From RUG334 sp045599645 (lineage in GTDB: Bacteria > Muiribacteriota > Ozemobacteria > Ozemobacterales > Ozemobacteraceae), in NCBI GenBank assembly GCA_045599645.1, contig JAZRWI010000074.1:1-64000 (forward strand): 64,000 nt of DNA, given 5' to 3'. Below the pieces are notes generated by a model. The model was not told the DNA's origin. It saw nothing but the letters and a program-made list of their open reading frames with translations, and did no database searches. The translations under genes and the position numbers were made by a program. This document shows, piece by piece, positions 7,318 to 16,397 of the stretch (the first letter of the stretch is position 1; every line of letters begins with the position of its first letter).

Positions 7318-10300
7318 TTTGTTTTTAGTATGTATCTACCATCCCAGTTGGCTTCTGGTGGTTCTTCCTTGAAATGATTACATCTGCCAATATAAACTTC
7401 AGATGGTGCGTCTTCGCCCATCAATTCGATGACTTGCTTGAAAAGCGCGATGGAGTTGTCCCATTCGCGGGCAAGATATTTGTCTATGGCCTGCTGATAA
7501 AGGTTGCCGGCTTTTTCTTTCCAGATGCTGCTTTCTTCGTTTATCCAGCCACGGACTTCATAAACCAGCACGGGCTGATCCTTTCCCTTAACGGCCAGGA
7601 AATCCAGGAAGCGTGTGCTGAACAGATACGGATTAAGCTGCTTCTTAACGTTTTCTGTAATCATGATGAAGGTGCCGTAGGCCTTATTCGCGCCTTCCAG
7701 ACGTGATGCCAGATTAACATTGTCGCCGAGGCATGTGAAATTCATCTGGGCGTTGCTGCCTATAAAACCTACCATACAGTTACCGGAATTGATGCCTGCG
7801 CGAACTTCTACCTTGGGCAGGCCCTGAGCCATCCATTCTTCCCTCAGTTGACGCAGCTTTTTCTGCATATCAATTGCGCAGCTTACTGCACGGGTTGCGT
7901 GGTCGTCCTGCGGAGTAGGGTGATTCCAGAAGCCCATGATTGCGTCACCAATGTATTTGTCGAGAGTACCACCATGCTTGAACAATATATTTGTCATTTC
8001 GTTCAGGTAATTGTTCATCAGAGTGGTTAGCGCTTCTGGTTCAAGCTTTTCAGAAATTGAAGTGAAGCCGGCAATATCTGTGAAAATTATTGTAAGCTCC
8101 TTCTTTTCTCCGCCCGGCTTGATTGCATCAGGATTATCAATAATCTGCCTTACAACATCTGCTGAAATGAAGCGACCGAATGCATTCTGGGTTTCTTTTG
8201 CAAGTCTTTTTGAATTTATCCATTCTACGAAGCCTCTTGTAATGCAGAAGCTAAGAATCATGAAGCTTGGGAAAAATACCGGTATAAGTATTCTTTCTGT
8301 GAAAAGACAGGCTGCTACAGATGCAAGAATAACCAGGATTACAACGACAATAAGTGTTGTCTTTGTAGAATCTGCATTCTTGAATTTGATGCTTAGCAGC
8401 AGAAATACTGGGAATAATATAAGCAATTGCAAGAACGGCCATGAATTTGGAGCTTGATCCATATGGCAGAAAATAGAATTGAAAAAGCTTTTTGATTTCA
8501 AGGCTGAGAAAAGGTTTGCGTGAACATTTACACCAGGCATATGGGTGAAATTCTTATCAAGGAAATTAATCGGTGCAATGATGAAATCCTGGTCAGTAGC
8601 CATCGATGTGCCTATGAATACTGTTTTTTGATTTATCATGGATTCTTTATGAAGACCCTTTGCAGTATCGGTTTCTGTGAGAACAATATAGCTGCCACTA
8701 TTAATTTCTTTTGTTTCACCATTGGCTACTACTGTTTCATTTCCTGATTCGTCGATGAATAATGCATTTGCTTTGTCAGCTTTTGTATCTTTAAAATTGA
8801 TTGCTACCTTTACTAGTTGTTTGTTTTCATTGGTGATTGCTGGGAAATCGCTAATAGCACTGTCATTACCAGGTTTAATTATAAAGTCTTTTTTATCAGT
8901 TGTTACAGAACCTGATGATTGGCTTGTAAGATTTATTACTGCATCCAGTGATGGAGGAAGATTGCTGATTGTGACGTCACTTTGAGAGTTAAGTGTAACC
9001 TTTCTGTAGAAATGCAACTGCCAGCTGTCGTTGTCGGGCATAACTGCGGCAATGGCATTGCTGCTGGGTTCATCGTTCAGAAGCAGTTTGCCGTTTCCGT
9101 CTAAGGTAAAGCTTTCTTCTGGCGCATCTTCGTCATCATTTAAACTTATAAGAGAATAACCTTCTGGAATCGCCTGAGTTCCGCAGTTGCCTTCAGAATC
9201 GCTATGCAGCATTGGAATAACTTCCCCGTGAACCCATAAGGTAACATCAGGATTGCTTTGGCAGAAGGCTGATGGAATAGTCACAGCATTATTGTTTGTG
9301 GCAGTCATCAGAAGTGGAAGCTGCTGCTGTGCCTGAGTGACATCAAAGCTAAGCATTGCCTTTTCCCAGCCATTTTCGCAAGGTATGAAAATATTAATTA
9401 CATAATTACCTTGTAGCAGTTTTTCAAGCTTATAGAGACCGTTAGAGTCAGTGTTTGCTCTCTGCCAGAAGCCTGTCTGTGGCATAATTGCAAGAATTGT
9501 GGCACTTGCAACCGGTTGGCCGGTTACTGTTTTTATTTCACCTGTTAGAATATTTTCTCCAAAGCCTGTCTGAGGTGCATTGATATGTAGTTTCTTGAAT
9601 TTATCATCAGGTGAAAAACTGACATGGTTCTTGCTGAACATGAAGGAAGAATTCTCTTCCTCTTCGGTATCTAGAAGTCTTGTCATACTCAAGGTTTCAA
9701 TACTGTCACCCTTCAACGGCGCAGCCAGTTTGCGATACGGAAGCCTGAGACATGGAGTATGATAGGAACCAATGATTGGCAAAGGTTCTTCCGGAAGCCT
9801 TAACCAAGTTTTTGACTTAATATCGGTGAAGGCCATGATAGCGTCAGCAGAAATCTGAGTATCTGCAGGAATCAGCTCTTCATGATGTTTAATGATTGTT
9901 CTATAAATGTAAAGTGCTTCAAGCTCTGAAATCGTTTTATCCAGCCCTTTATGACCTATTGTGTTAAACCGGTAAGGGGCAGAGGCATAAACCATGCTCA
10001 TAGCTTCTTTTATTGAAGCTGCTTTTGAAATATCTATCCTGTTTATTTCCGATTCTTTTTCGCTGAGCAGACATCCTATCCATGCTGAAAAACCTAGTGT
10101 TGGCAGGAATCTGTCTGTGTCATCAGGGTGAAATGCTAGGGGAGCATATCTTATAACAGAATCAAGACCCGAAGGTATATTTATAAGCCCTTTGGCTGCA
10201 ACTTTGTCAGCTATTGGCTTGTATAGAGGGGCAGGCCATGCTGGTCTGTCTGATTTATTGTCTGTAATATCTACTATGTTGAAGCTTTGCTGTCCTCGAC

Positions 10301-10718
10301 CAATAAAATTATGAGCGAGAATAGGGTAGGGAAAATCATTTAATGCTTCAATAAGCTCATTATCTTCAGTTTCCTTAGTTGCTTCATCATAAATGAAGTC
10401 CAATGCAGCAACCTGAACACCATGCTGCTTCAGTTTGTTGAGAAGCTTTGCAAAATCGCTTCTGTTAGGGCTTCTTCCATACTTAGTCTGAAAAGTCTGG
10501 TCTTTGGTAATTATTGCAACGTTAGATTCTGAATCTATGGCTTTCCCGTTTATTTGGGAAATTTCAGGGTATAAAGTGAAAAATAAATCCAGAGTTTTAA
10601 GCTCAAGCCATTCGTAGGTGCTTTTTACGCTAGGAATTAGTGCCAGCAGTGTTAATACTACTGGCACCATAATTGCTCTTCTGAAAGAATTTATATTTTT
10701 TCCTAGATTACGCTGCAT
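7314..10718 (-). CDS. CHASE2-domain class III adenylate/guanylate cyclase with a large insert
   Basis: This is a 1134-residue membrane cyclase predicted to make a cyclic nucleotide in response to an extracytoplasmic signal. An N-terminal membrane anchor (~15-30) leads into the first part of a CHASE2 sensor (~33-330). A long insert (~340-690) includes a carboxypeptidase-regulatory/Cna-B-like beta domain (~386-445; GEIKTVTGQPVASATI, NGLYKLEKLLQGNYVI). The CHASE2 end resumes at ~694-745 (KTVFIGTSMATDQDFIIAP, MPGVNVHANLF). Three membrane helices follow (~755-826), then the cyclase domain (~870-1055). Metal ligands Asp881 (FTDIAGFTS) and Asp925 (KYIGDAIMGFW) are present. Lys921 and the LGDNVNLASRLE motif favour ATP. 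A short helical, TPR-like tail ends it. It starts 26 bp after a FecR-domain gene, likely in one operon. Confidence 0.9.
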   Translation of the reverse strand: MQRNLGKNINSFRRAIMVPVVLTLLALIPSVKSTYEWLELKTLDLFFTLYPEISQINGKAIDSESNVAIITKDQTFQTKYGRSPNRSDFAKLLNKLKQHGVQVAALDFIYDEATKETEDNELIEALNDFPYPILAHNFIGRGQQSFNIVDITDNKSDRPAWPAPLYKPIADKVAAKGLINIPSGLDSVIRYAPLAFHPDDTDRFLPTLGFSAWIGCLLSEKESEINRIDISKAASIKEAMSMVYASAPYRFNTIGHKGLDKTISELEALYIYRTIIKHHEELIPADTQISADAIMAFTDIKSKTWLRLPEEPLPIIGSYHTPCLRLPYRKLAAPLKGDSIETLSMTRLLDTEEEENSSFMFSKNHVSFSPDDKFKKLHINAPQTGFGENILTGEIKTVTGQPVASATILAIMPQTGFWQRANTDSNGLYKLEKLLQGNYVINIFIPCENGWEKAMLSFDVTQAQQQLPLLMTATNNNAVTIPSAFCQSNPDVTLWVHGEVIPMLHSDSEGNCGTQAIPEGYSLISLNDDEDAPEESFTLDGNGKLLLNDEPSSNAIAAVMPDNDSWQLHFYRKVTLNSQSDVTISNLPPSLDAVINLTSQSSGSVTTDKKDFIIKPGNDSAISDFPAITNENKQLVKVAINFKDTKADKANALFIDESGNETVVANGETKEINSGSYIVLTETDTAKGLHKESMINQKTVFIGTSMATDQDFIIAPINFLDKNFTHMPGVNVHANLFSALKSKSFFNSIFCHMDQAPNSWPFLQLLILFPVFLLLSIKFKNADSTKTTLIVVVILVILASVAACLFTERILIPVFFPSFMILSFCITRGFVEWINSKRLAKETQNAFGRFISADVVRQIIDNPDAIKPGGEKKELTIIFTDIAGFTSISEKLEPEALTTLMNNYLNEMTNILFKHGGTLDKYIGDAIMGFWNHPTPQDDHATRAVSCAIDMQKKLRQLREEWMAQGLPKVEVRAGINSGNCMVGFIGSNAQMNFTCLGDNVNLASRLEGANKAYGTFIMITENVKKQLNPYLFSTRFLDFLAVKGKDQPVLVYEVRGWINEESSIWKEKAGNLYQQAIDKYLAREWDNSIALFKQVIELMGEDAPSEVYIGRCNHFKEEPPEANWDGRYILKTK

Positions 10719-10744
10719 TCTTGGCTTTGCGAAAATTAGACTTA

Positions 10745-12229
10745 TTAGAAGAATTTACCTTTCTTTTTTAAGAAGCCACCAATCTTGTTGACGCCTTGTT
10801 TAATAGCTTCTTTTTTCTTCTGCTTGTTTTCTTCGTGAACCTGCTTCTTTTCTTCCTGCATTCTCTGTTCAGTAGCAAAGTTGAAACCAGTCAGTTCATT
10901 TGTAAGACTGCCAGCAGCTGCATTTGCCCATCTACCCTGACAGGTATTCTTGTTGAATACGTATGCAACATCACCTACTGGAACCTTCTGAATATCAAGA
11001 CTGCCAGGAACTCTCCAGCTCAGCTTTCCATCAGAATTTCTAATAACTGTTACGATGTCGTTGCCAGCTTCGTAGATGTTGGCCATTACTTCGCCAGTTA
11101 CGTTAAGCTTGTCGTTAAATATGCGCATTTTTACAAGGCCATTGCCTTCTGTTACAACAAGTCCGCTGAGACCTGGTTCTGCCTTCATTTCTGAAGAACC
11201 ATTTCCTGCTTTGCAGGCTGCGAGGGTATTGTTGCCCATGTAAACTTCGCCGAAGCCTGTATTGCTGAAAAGCTTTTCGCCGTCCATCTTTGCGTAGCGG
11301 GAAAAGTCTGCATGATATTTTTTGCCCTTCAGGCCTTTTGCTATTTCATCGAGGTCGCTGATGTGACCAGATACTTCAGATGCCTGGCTAGAATATTTGT
11401 AAATTGATGGATTATTGATCTGAATTTTGTTGAAGCTTGAGGATACGCTGGAATTGAGTTCTGAAGAATATTCATCAATAAAATTGATTCCTTTTAAAGA
11501 ATCAAGGCTGGTGGCCTTCAAAAGGCTATCAAAACCGGCATTATATTGCTTTTGCAATTCAGAAGCCGGATTAAAATTCATTACTTCTACTGTGGTTTTA
11601 GCCAATGAAGATATTGGAGTCAGGAAGGTTGCGCCTTCGCCGGCTTTCAATGAACGTTTTTCGTTGGTGCTTTTGTGAATAACTTCAACTTCGCCTTCGT
11701 AAACCTTTACTGCAGTGCCGCCTTCAAATGCATAGCCTACCTGAAGACCGGGAGTTTCAAGCATAGTGTTGAGACCGTCAACGATAGTTACGCTGAACAT
11801 TGTTCCCTTTACACCGCAGATTACGTCAGAAGTCTGAACCTGGAAATTGCTTCCCTTGGCAACCTTGAACAGGATGTTACCCTGCTGGGCTTTTAGGGAA
11901 ATAAGGTCTTTGCTGGTCAGAACCTGTGGAACTTCAAATATACTCTGTTCCTGAACACAGAGCAGACAGGTGTCTTTAAGAACCAGGTCAGCAGTGCTGT
12001 TAGCCATTGTTCTTACCTTGTCGCCACCATCAAGATTCTTCAAGGAACCAGAAAGCTTAAGGTTTGAATTGAGCTTCTTGAATTCCGGGCTGTTTACCTT
12101 CTTTACTGAAACCTTACCAGTGGTTTTGATAACTTCTGACTGAGACATGTCAAGAGCAAAAGAGGTAGTATTCAAAAGTGCCATTGCTGCTGCAAATGAC
12201 AACATAATTGCAGATTTCTTAAAATTCAT
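10745..12229 (-). CDS. Secreted FecR-domain protein
   Basis: This is a 494-residue exported protein. The signal peptide MNFKKSAIMLSFAAAMALLNTTSFA is followed by a FecR domain (~33-200): KTTGKVSVKKV, LKNLDGGDKVRTMANSTADLVL, QGNILFKVAKGSNFQVQTSDVICGVKGTMF and VYEGEVEVIHK. The rest is unassigned beta-rich sequence with a Lys/Gln-rich helical end (MQEEKKQVHEENKQKKKEA). Classical FecR is a membrane-bound anti-sigma regulator; this one has no membrane helix after the signal peptide and no sigma factor nearby. It is the first gene of a pair with the CHASE2 cyclase, so it may be a periplasmic partner of that sensor. GAGGG upstream of the ATG is a good ribosome site. Confidence 0.85.
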   Translation of the reverse strand: MNFKKSAIMLSFAAAMALLNTTSFALDMSQSEVIKTTGKVSVKKVNSPEFKKLNSNLKLSGSLKNLDGGDKVRTMANSTADLVLKDTCLLCVQEQSIFEVPQVLTSKDLISLKAQQGNILFKVAKGSNFQVQTSDVICGVKGTMFSVTIVDGLNTMLETPGLQVGYAFEGGTAVKVYEGEVEVIHKSTNEKRSLKAGEGATFLTPISSLAKTTVEVMNFNPASELQKQYNAGFDSLLKATSLDSLKGINFIDEYSSELNSSVSSSFNKIQINNPSIYKYSSQASEVSGHISDLDEIAKGLKGKKYHADFSRYAKMDGEKLFSNTGFGEVYMGNNTLAACKAGNGSSEMKAEPGLSGLVVTEGNGLVKMRIFNDKLNVTGEVMANIYEAGNDIVTVIRNSDGKLSWRVPGSLDIQKVPVGDVAYVFNKNTCQGRWANAAAGSLTNELTGFNFATEQRMQEEKKQVHEENKQKKKEAIKQGVNKIGGFLKKKGKFF

Positions 12230-12330
12230 TTGTTTCCCTCATCAAATTAAAATTTTCGGAAATTCTACACGCTTTTCATATTTTTGTAAAACCAAAATAA
12301 TTATTAATCACCAATAACCCCAAAATAATT

Positions 12331-12757
12331 AAGCATTAAGCATTAGGTATTAGGTATTAGGTATTAGGTATTAGGTATTAGGTGTTTGGTATTAGGTATT
12401 AGGAATTGTGAATTCTAATAGGCACAAAGTTGGTCAAAGCAGTAGAAAACCAAAACAAATAATTATGAATTATGAATTAGTATCAGGTATTAGGTATTAG
12501 GTATTAGAAATTGTGAATTCTAATAAGCACAAAGTTGGTCAAAGCAGTAGAAAACCAAAACAAATAATTATGAATTATGCATTATGCATTATGAATTATG
12601 CATTATGAATTATGAATTATGCATTATGAATTATGCATTATGAATTATGAATTATGAATTATGCATTATGAATTATGAATTATGAATTATGCATTATGAA
12701 TTATGAATTATGCATTATGCATTATGAATTATGCATTATGAATTATGAATTAAAAAT
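12331..12757. repeat. Period-7 repeat array (TTAGGTA and ATTATGA/ATTATGC)
   Basis: Runs of TTAGGTA (12344-12400 and 12488-12507) alternate with a ~70-bp segment present twice (starting GAATTGTGAATTCTAATA near 12404 and 12510, containing CACAAAGTTGGTCAAAGC). About 190 bp of ATTATGA/ATTATGC units follow. All units are seven bases long. The array stops about 12 bp before the glgM promoter. There is no open frame in 12230-12823. Confidence 0.85.
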
Positions 12758-12768
12758 TAATAAAAACG

Positions 12769-12796
12769 TTGCTAAGCTAAGGCTATATGCTATAAT
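12769..12796 (+). promoter_or_regulatory. Promoter of the glgM-glgE operon
   Basis: -35 TTGCTA (12769-12774), 16-bp spacer, -10 TATAAT (12791-12796). AAGGAG at 12819-12824 precedes the ATG at 12833. Confidence 0.75.
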
Positions 12797-12832
12797 GTAC
12801 ATATTATAAAATTTTTTCAAGGAGTGTTTGGA

Positions 12833-14038
12833 ATGAAGGTTCTTTATTTTACCAATGAATACCCACCTCACATTTATGGCGGCGCTGGCGTACACATTCA
12901 GTATTTGGCTCGTGAAGCAGCTAAGTTTGCTGATGCAGTAGAAGTTCGCTGCTATGGTGACCAGAGACCAGACGGTTCTAAGATTTCTGCCACTGGCTAT
13001 GATCCAAAAGCTGCTTATGACACCGTTCCAGGTGGTCTTCAGTCTATTTTCAAGACTCTTGACAGAGACCTCCAGATGGTTGGTCAGAATATCGATGCAG
13101 ACGTCGTTCACTGCCACACCTGGTATACTCACATGGCAGGTATCTGGGCAAAGCTCAACTATGGTATTCCTCTGGTAATCACTACTCACTCTCTTGAACC
13201 ACTCAGACCTTGGAAGCGCGAACAGCTCGGCGGTGGTTATGATTTCAGCTGCTGGGTTGAAAAAATGGCTATCGAAATGGCTGACGCAGTTATCGCAGTT
13301 AGCAAAGATACAAAAGCTGACGTTGAAAGACTTTTCAATGTTAAGCCAGAACGCTTGAAGGTTATTTACAACGGTATTGATACTGAAGAATACAAAAAGA
13401 CTGATTCCGTTGCAAATATCAGCAACTTCGGTTTCGACCCAAAGAAGCCATACGTTCTCTTCGTTGGCCGCATTACCCGCCAGAAGGGTATTATCCACCT
13501 TGTTAACGCTATTAAGTATATCAATCCTGATATTCCTGTAGTTCTCTGCGCCGGTGCTCCTGACACCCCAGAAATCAAGGCTGAAATGGAAAATGCAGTT
13601 AAGGAAGTTACCAAGACCCGCAAGAATGTATATTGGGTCCAGGAAATGGTTTCAACTGAAGCTAAGATTGAACTCTATTCTCACGCTGGCGTATTCTGCT
13701 GCCCATCAATTTATGAACCATTCGGTATCATTAACCTTGAAGCAATGGCTTGTGAAACTCCAGTAGTTGCAAGTGCTGTTGGCGGAATCAAGGAAGTTGT
13801 TATTCCTGGCGAAACCGGAACACTTGTTGAAGTTAAGCAGATGGATCACTCTCCATTTGAACCACTTGATCCAGACAAGTTCTCTAGAGACCTTGCAAAG
13901 GGTATCAATGACCTTTGGGGTAATCCGGAGCTCTGCAAGAAGATGGCTGCAGCAGGCCGCAAACGCGTTGAAGATACATTCAGCTGGACTTCAATTGCTA
14001 AGCAGACTGTAGATCTTTACAAATCTCTCAAGAAGTGA
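12833..14038 (+). CDS. glgM: GlgM-type alpha-maltose-1-phosphate synthase (GT4 glycogen synthase family)
   Basis: This is a 401-residue cytoplasmic glycosyltransferase, GT-B fold. The N-terminal KVLYFTNEYPPHIYGGAGVH glycine-rich loop is the nucleotide-sugar site of the family. HCHTWYTH, THSLEPLRPWKREQLGGGY, NGIDTEEY, LFVGRITRQKG and the CCPSIYEPFGIINLEAMAC ... VASAVGGIKEVV signature (~300-330) follow in order. This is the actinobacterial-type enzyme that joins ADP-glucose and glucose-1-phosphate to make maltose-1-phosphate. The next gene, 8 bp away, is GlgE, which uses that product, so the pair makes a coherent alpha-glucan pathway. ATG 12833 was chosen because a GTG at 12824 would overlap the ribosome site. 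ADP-glucose use is inferred from family and neighbour. Confidence 0.88.
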   Translation: MKVLYFTNEYPPHIYGGAGVHIQYLAREAAKFADAVEVRCYGDQRPDGSKISATGYDPKAAYDTVPGGLQSIFKTLDRDLQMVGQNIDADVVHCHTWYTHMAGIWAKLNYGIPLVITTHSLEPLRPWKREQLGGGYDFSCWVEKMAIEMADAVIAVSKDTKADVERLFNVKPERLKVIYNGIDTEEYKKTDSVANISNFGFDPKKPYVLFVGRITRQKGIIHLVNAIKYINPDIPVVLCAGAPDTPEIKAEMENAVKEVTKTRKNVYWVQEMVSTEAKIELYSHAGVFCCPSIYEPFGIINLEAMACETPVVASAVGGIKEVVIPGETGTLVEVKQMDHSPFEPLDPDKFSRDLAKGINDLWGNPELCKKMAAAGRKRVEDTFSWTSIAKQTVDLYKSLKK

Positions 14039-14046
14039 GACGTTAA

Positions 14047-15990
14047 ATGGCTAGAAGCAATCGTCTAAGAACCTTTATCGAAAACGTTCAGCCATTGGTA
14101 GACAATGGTCTTTATCCAATCAAGCGTGAACCATGTGATACCGTTCATATTACTGCTGACATCTTCCGCGATGGTCATCAGAAAATATGCGCTTGGGTTA
14201 AATATCGTGTTGCTGGCCGTCAGAAGTGGAACAGCATTCGCATGGAATGCACTAACCCAGGTCTTGATTTCTGGGAAGCTGAATTCACTGTTGAACAGGT
14301 TGGCTTCTACGAATACAACCTCGTATCATATTGCGATGATTATGCTACATGGGTATTCGATACCCGCAAGAAGGTTGATGCCGGCGTAGACTATCATTCT
14401 GATATTCTTGAAGGTATCGCATTGGCAGCCCGCTTTAAAGCATGGTTGCAGCCTTCTGATGCAAATTATCTTAAAGACGAGCTCGCTAAGGCAGAAAAGC
14501 AGCTTACTGATGCCGATAAATGGCTCATTCTAAGCAATGCTAAGCTTGAAGCTCTTCTTAGCGCTAACCCAGATCCAGAAACATTGGTAGAAAGCCCAAT
14601 GTATAAGGTAAGGGTTGACCGTGTAAAAGCACGCTTTGCAGCATGGTATGAATGCTTCCCAAGAAGCTGCGCTTTCGAACCAGGTAAGCATGGCACATTT
14701 AAAGACGTTATTAAGCGTTTGCCACATATTGCAGGCATGGGCTTCGACGTTCTTTATTTCACACCATTCCATCCTGTTGGATACCAGAAACGCAAAGGCC
14801 CGAATAACAGCCTTGTATGCGGTCCGAATGATCCTGGATGTCCATACTCTATCGGTAACGAACATGGCGGCCATGACGCTGTAAACCCAGAGCTTGGCAC
14901 TATGGAAGATTTTGAAGCACTTGTTAAGGCTGCTGCTGAATACGGCATAGAATTAGCAATGGACTTCGCTATCAACTGTTCTCCGGATCATCCATACCTG
15001 AAGCAGCATCCAGACTGGTTCAGCAAGAGACCTGATGGCACCATCAAGTTTGCTGAAAATCCGCCAAAGAAATACGAAGACATTTATCCAATAAATTTTG
15101 AATGTGAAAAATACAAAGAAATTTATGATGAAATGCTTCGTCTGTTCTGCTTCTGGGCAAGCAAGGGCGTAAAAATCTTCAGAATCGACAATCCTCACAC
15201 CAAGCCATTCCGCTTCTGGCAGTGGGTTATTGCCGAAACTCAGAAGAAATACCCGGATGCAATATTCCTGGCTGAAGCCTTCACTAGACCAAGACTCATG
15301 AAGTCTTTGGCAAAGCTTGGTTTCACTCAGTCATACAGCTATTTCACATGGCGTAACGAAAAACAGGAAATAATGGATTATTTCAAGGAACTGACTACTC
15401 CGCCAGAATCTGATTTCTACAGAGCTAACCTGTTCACAAATACTCCGGATATTTTCCCATACTTCCTCCAGACCAGTGGCCGTGCCGGTTACCAGATAAG
15501 AGCTGTTCTTGCAACAACACTTTCTACTGTTTACGGTATGTTCCAGGGCTTCGAACTTTGTGAAGGCATCCCGGTTCCAGGTAAGGAAGAATATCTGAAC
15601 AGCGATAAATACGAAGTTCGCTGCAGAGATTGGAATGCTCCTGGCAATATCGTTGAAATGATTGCTAAGCTGAATCGCATCCGCAAGGAAAATCCAGCTC
15701 TTCAGGAATACGATAACCTTGAATTCTACCGCGCAGACAACGATAAGATTCTGTTCTACGGTAAATCAATGGGTGACAACCATATCATGGTTGTTGTAAA
15801 CCTTGATCCATTCCAGACTCAGTGCTCAACCGTCTATGTTCCGATTGAAAAATTCGGAATCGGTGAAAACCAGAGCTATGAAGTTCATGACCTGCTCACC
15901 GATAACCGCTATTGGTGGAACGGCTCTCAGAATTACGTAGAGCTCAACCCGGAGGTTGGCGTTGCCCACGTATTCCTGATTAAGAAGTAA
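14047..15990 (+). CDS. glgE: Alpha-1,4-glucan:maltose-1-phosphate maltosyltransferase GlgE (GH13)
   Basis: This is a 647-residue cytoplasmic enzyme that extends alpha-1,4-glucans by two glucose units from maltose-1-phosphate. The N-terminal beta domain (~20-110) and long helical insert (~115-190) precede the GH13 barrel. FAAWYECFPRSC, PFHPVGYQKRKGPNN, GGHDAVNPELGTMEDF, DFAINCSPDHPY and RPDGTIKFAENPPKKYEDIYP are near-diagnostic GlgE strings. The nucleophile is Asp381 (FRIDNPHTKP) and the acid/base Glu410 (LAEAFTRPR). Their 29-residue spacing is that of characterised GlgE. A C-terminal beta domain binds the phosphate side. It is co-transcribed with glgM; TreS, maltokinase and branching enzyme are not in this window. 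Confidence 0.93.
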   Translation: MARSNRLRTFIENVQPLVDNGLYPIKREPCDTVHITADIFRDGHQKICAWVKYRVAGRQKWNSIRMECTNPGLDFWEAEFTVEQVGFYEYNLVSYCDDYATWVFDTRKKVDAGVDYHSDILEGIALAARFKAWLQPSDANYLKDELAKAEKQLTDADKWLILSNAKLEALLSANPDPETLVESPMYKVRVDRVKARFAAWYECFPRSCAFEPGKHGTFKDVIKRLPHIAGMGFDVLYFTPFHPVGYQKRKGPNNSLVCGPNDPGCPYSIGNEHGGHDAVNPELGTMEDFEALVKAAAEYGIELAMDFAINCSPDHPYLKQHPDWFSKRPDGTIKFAENPPKKYEDIYPINFECEKYKEIYDEMLRLFCFWASKGVKIFRIDNPHTKPFRFWQWVIAETQKKYPDAIFLAEAFTRPRLMKSLAKLGFTQSYSYFTWRNEKQEIMDYFKELTTPPESDFYRANLFTNTPDIFPYFLQTSGRAGYQIRAVLATTLSTVYGMFQGFELCEGIPVPGKEEYLNSDKYEVRCRDWNAPGNIVEMIAKLNRIRKENPALQEYDNLEFYRADNDKILFYGKSMGDNHIMVVVNLDPFQTQCSTVYVPIEKFGIGENQSYEVHDLLTDNRYWWNGSQNYVELNPEVGVAHVFLIKK

Positions 15991-16008
15991 GCTTAAATAA
16001 GAAACCCT

Positions 16009-16172
16009 CTCTAATTCGAGGCTGTCCCAAAATTAGAAATTTGTAAAAATTCCAATGTACAGTAGACTCCTAAAAACCTCCCTTTTCAAGGGAGGGTAGG
16101 GAGGGTTTTGATTTTTGAAGGAACTTGTTTTGAATGCATAAAATCGAGTTTTTAGACAACCTCTAATTCGAG
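16009..16172 (+). mobile_element. MITE-like G-quadruplex repeat, copy B, inserted in the glgE terminator
   Basis: The element (about 16018-16163) has ends GAGGCTGTCC and GACAACCTC and carries GGGAGGGTAGGGAGGG at 16090-16105 after a CCTCCCTT-ttc-AAGGGAGG hairpin. It is bounded by identical 12-base direct repeats CTCTAATTCGAG at 16009-16020 and 16161-16172, consistent with a target duplication. Removing it would restore a hairpin AAACC-CTCT...AGAG-GTTTTTTTT just after glgE, so it appears to have split that gene's terminator. Confidence 0.75.
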
Positions 16173-16194
16173 AGGTTTTTTTTATATACAACAA

Positions 16195-16290
16195 TCACCG
16201 TTCTACGTTTCAAATACGAAGGCTTCGAAATATAAAGCAAAAATCAGATTCTAACCCAATACCCGCAGCTTTCAGCATTCTTTGGTAAGT
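16195..16290 (+). repeat. DUF985-gene 3'-end fragment, copy R1
   Basis: It matches the last ~100 bases of the cupin gene at 18666 (GTTTCAAATACGAAGGCTTC, CAGATTCTAACCCAATACC, GCATTCTTTGGTAAGT) but has an in-frame stop and no 5' part, so it is a remnant. It lies immediately before the promoter of the nucleotidyltransferase gene. Confidence 0.8.
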
Positions 16291-16302
16291 AAAGTGGTAT
16301 TA

Positions 16303-16331
16303 TTGCTCAATTTGATTATAATGGGTATAAT
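16303..16331 (+). promoter_or_regulatory. Promoter of the nucleotidyltransferase-FGE pair
   Basis: -35 TTGCTC (16303-16308), 17 bp, -10 TATAAT (16326-16331). A second TATAAT is at 16317. The same AAGTGGTATTATTGCTCAAT string follows fragment R5 at 26108. Confidence 0.6.
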
Positions 16332-16397
16332 AGTATTGAGCAGTAAAAATAATATGGAATACCCTTCAATACATTAGTATTGGCGAAGGTAACAAAA

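Noticed and set aside
12331..12757. TTAGGTA runs as telomere-like ends
   Set aside because: They are internal, flanked by genes on both sides, and only one of several unrelated heptamers in the genome.
12743..13498. 251-residue open frame on the minus strand
   Set aside because: It lies wholly opposite glgM and its promoter, has no family resemblance and no ribosome site; it is a shadow of a well-supported gene.
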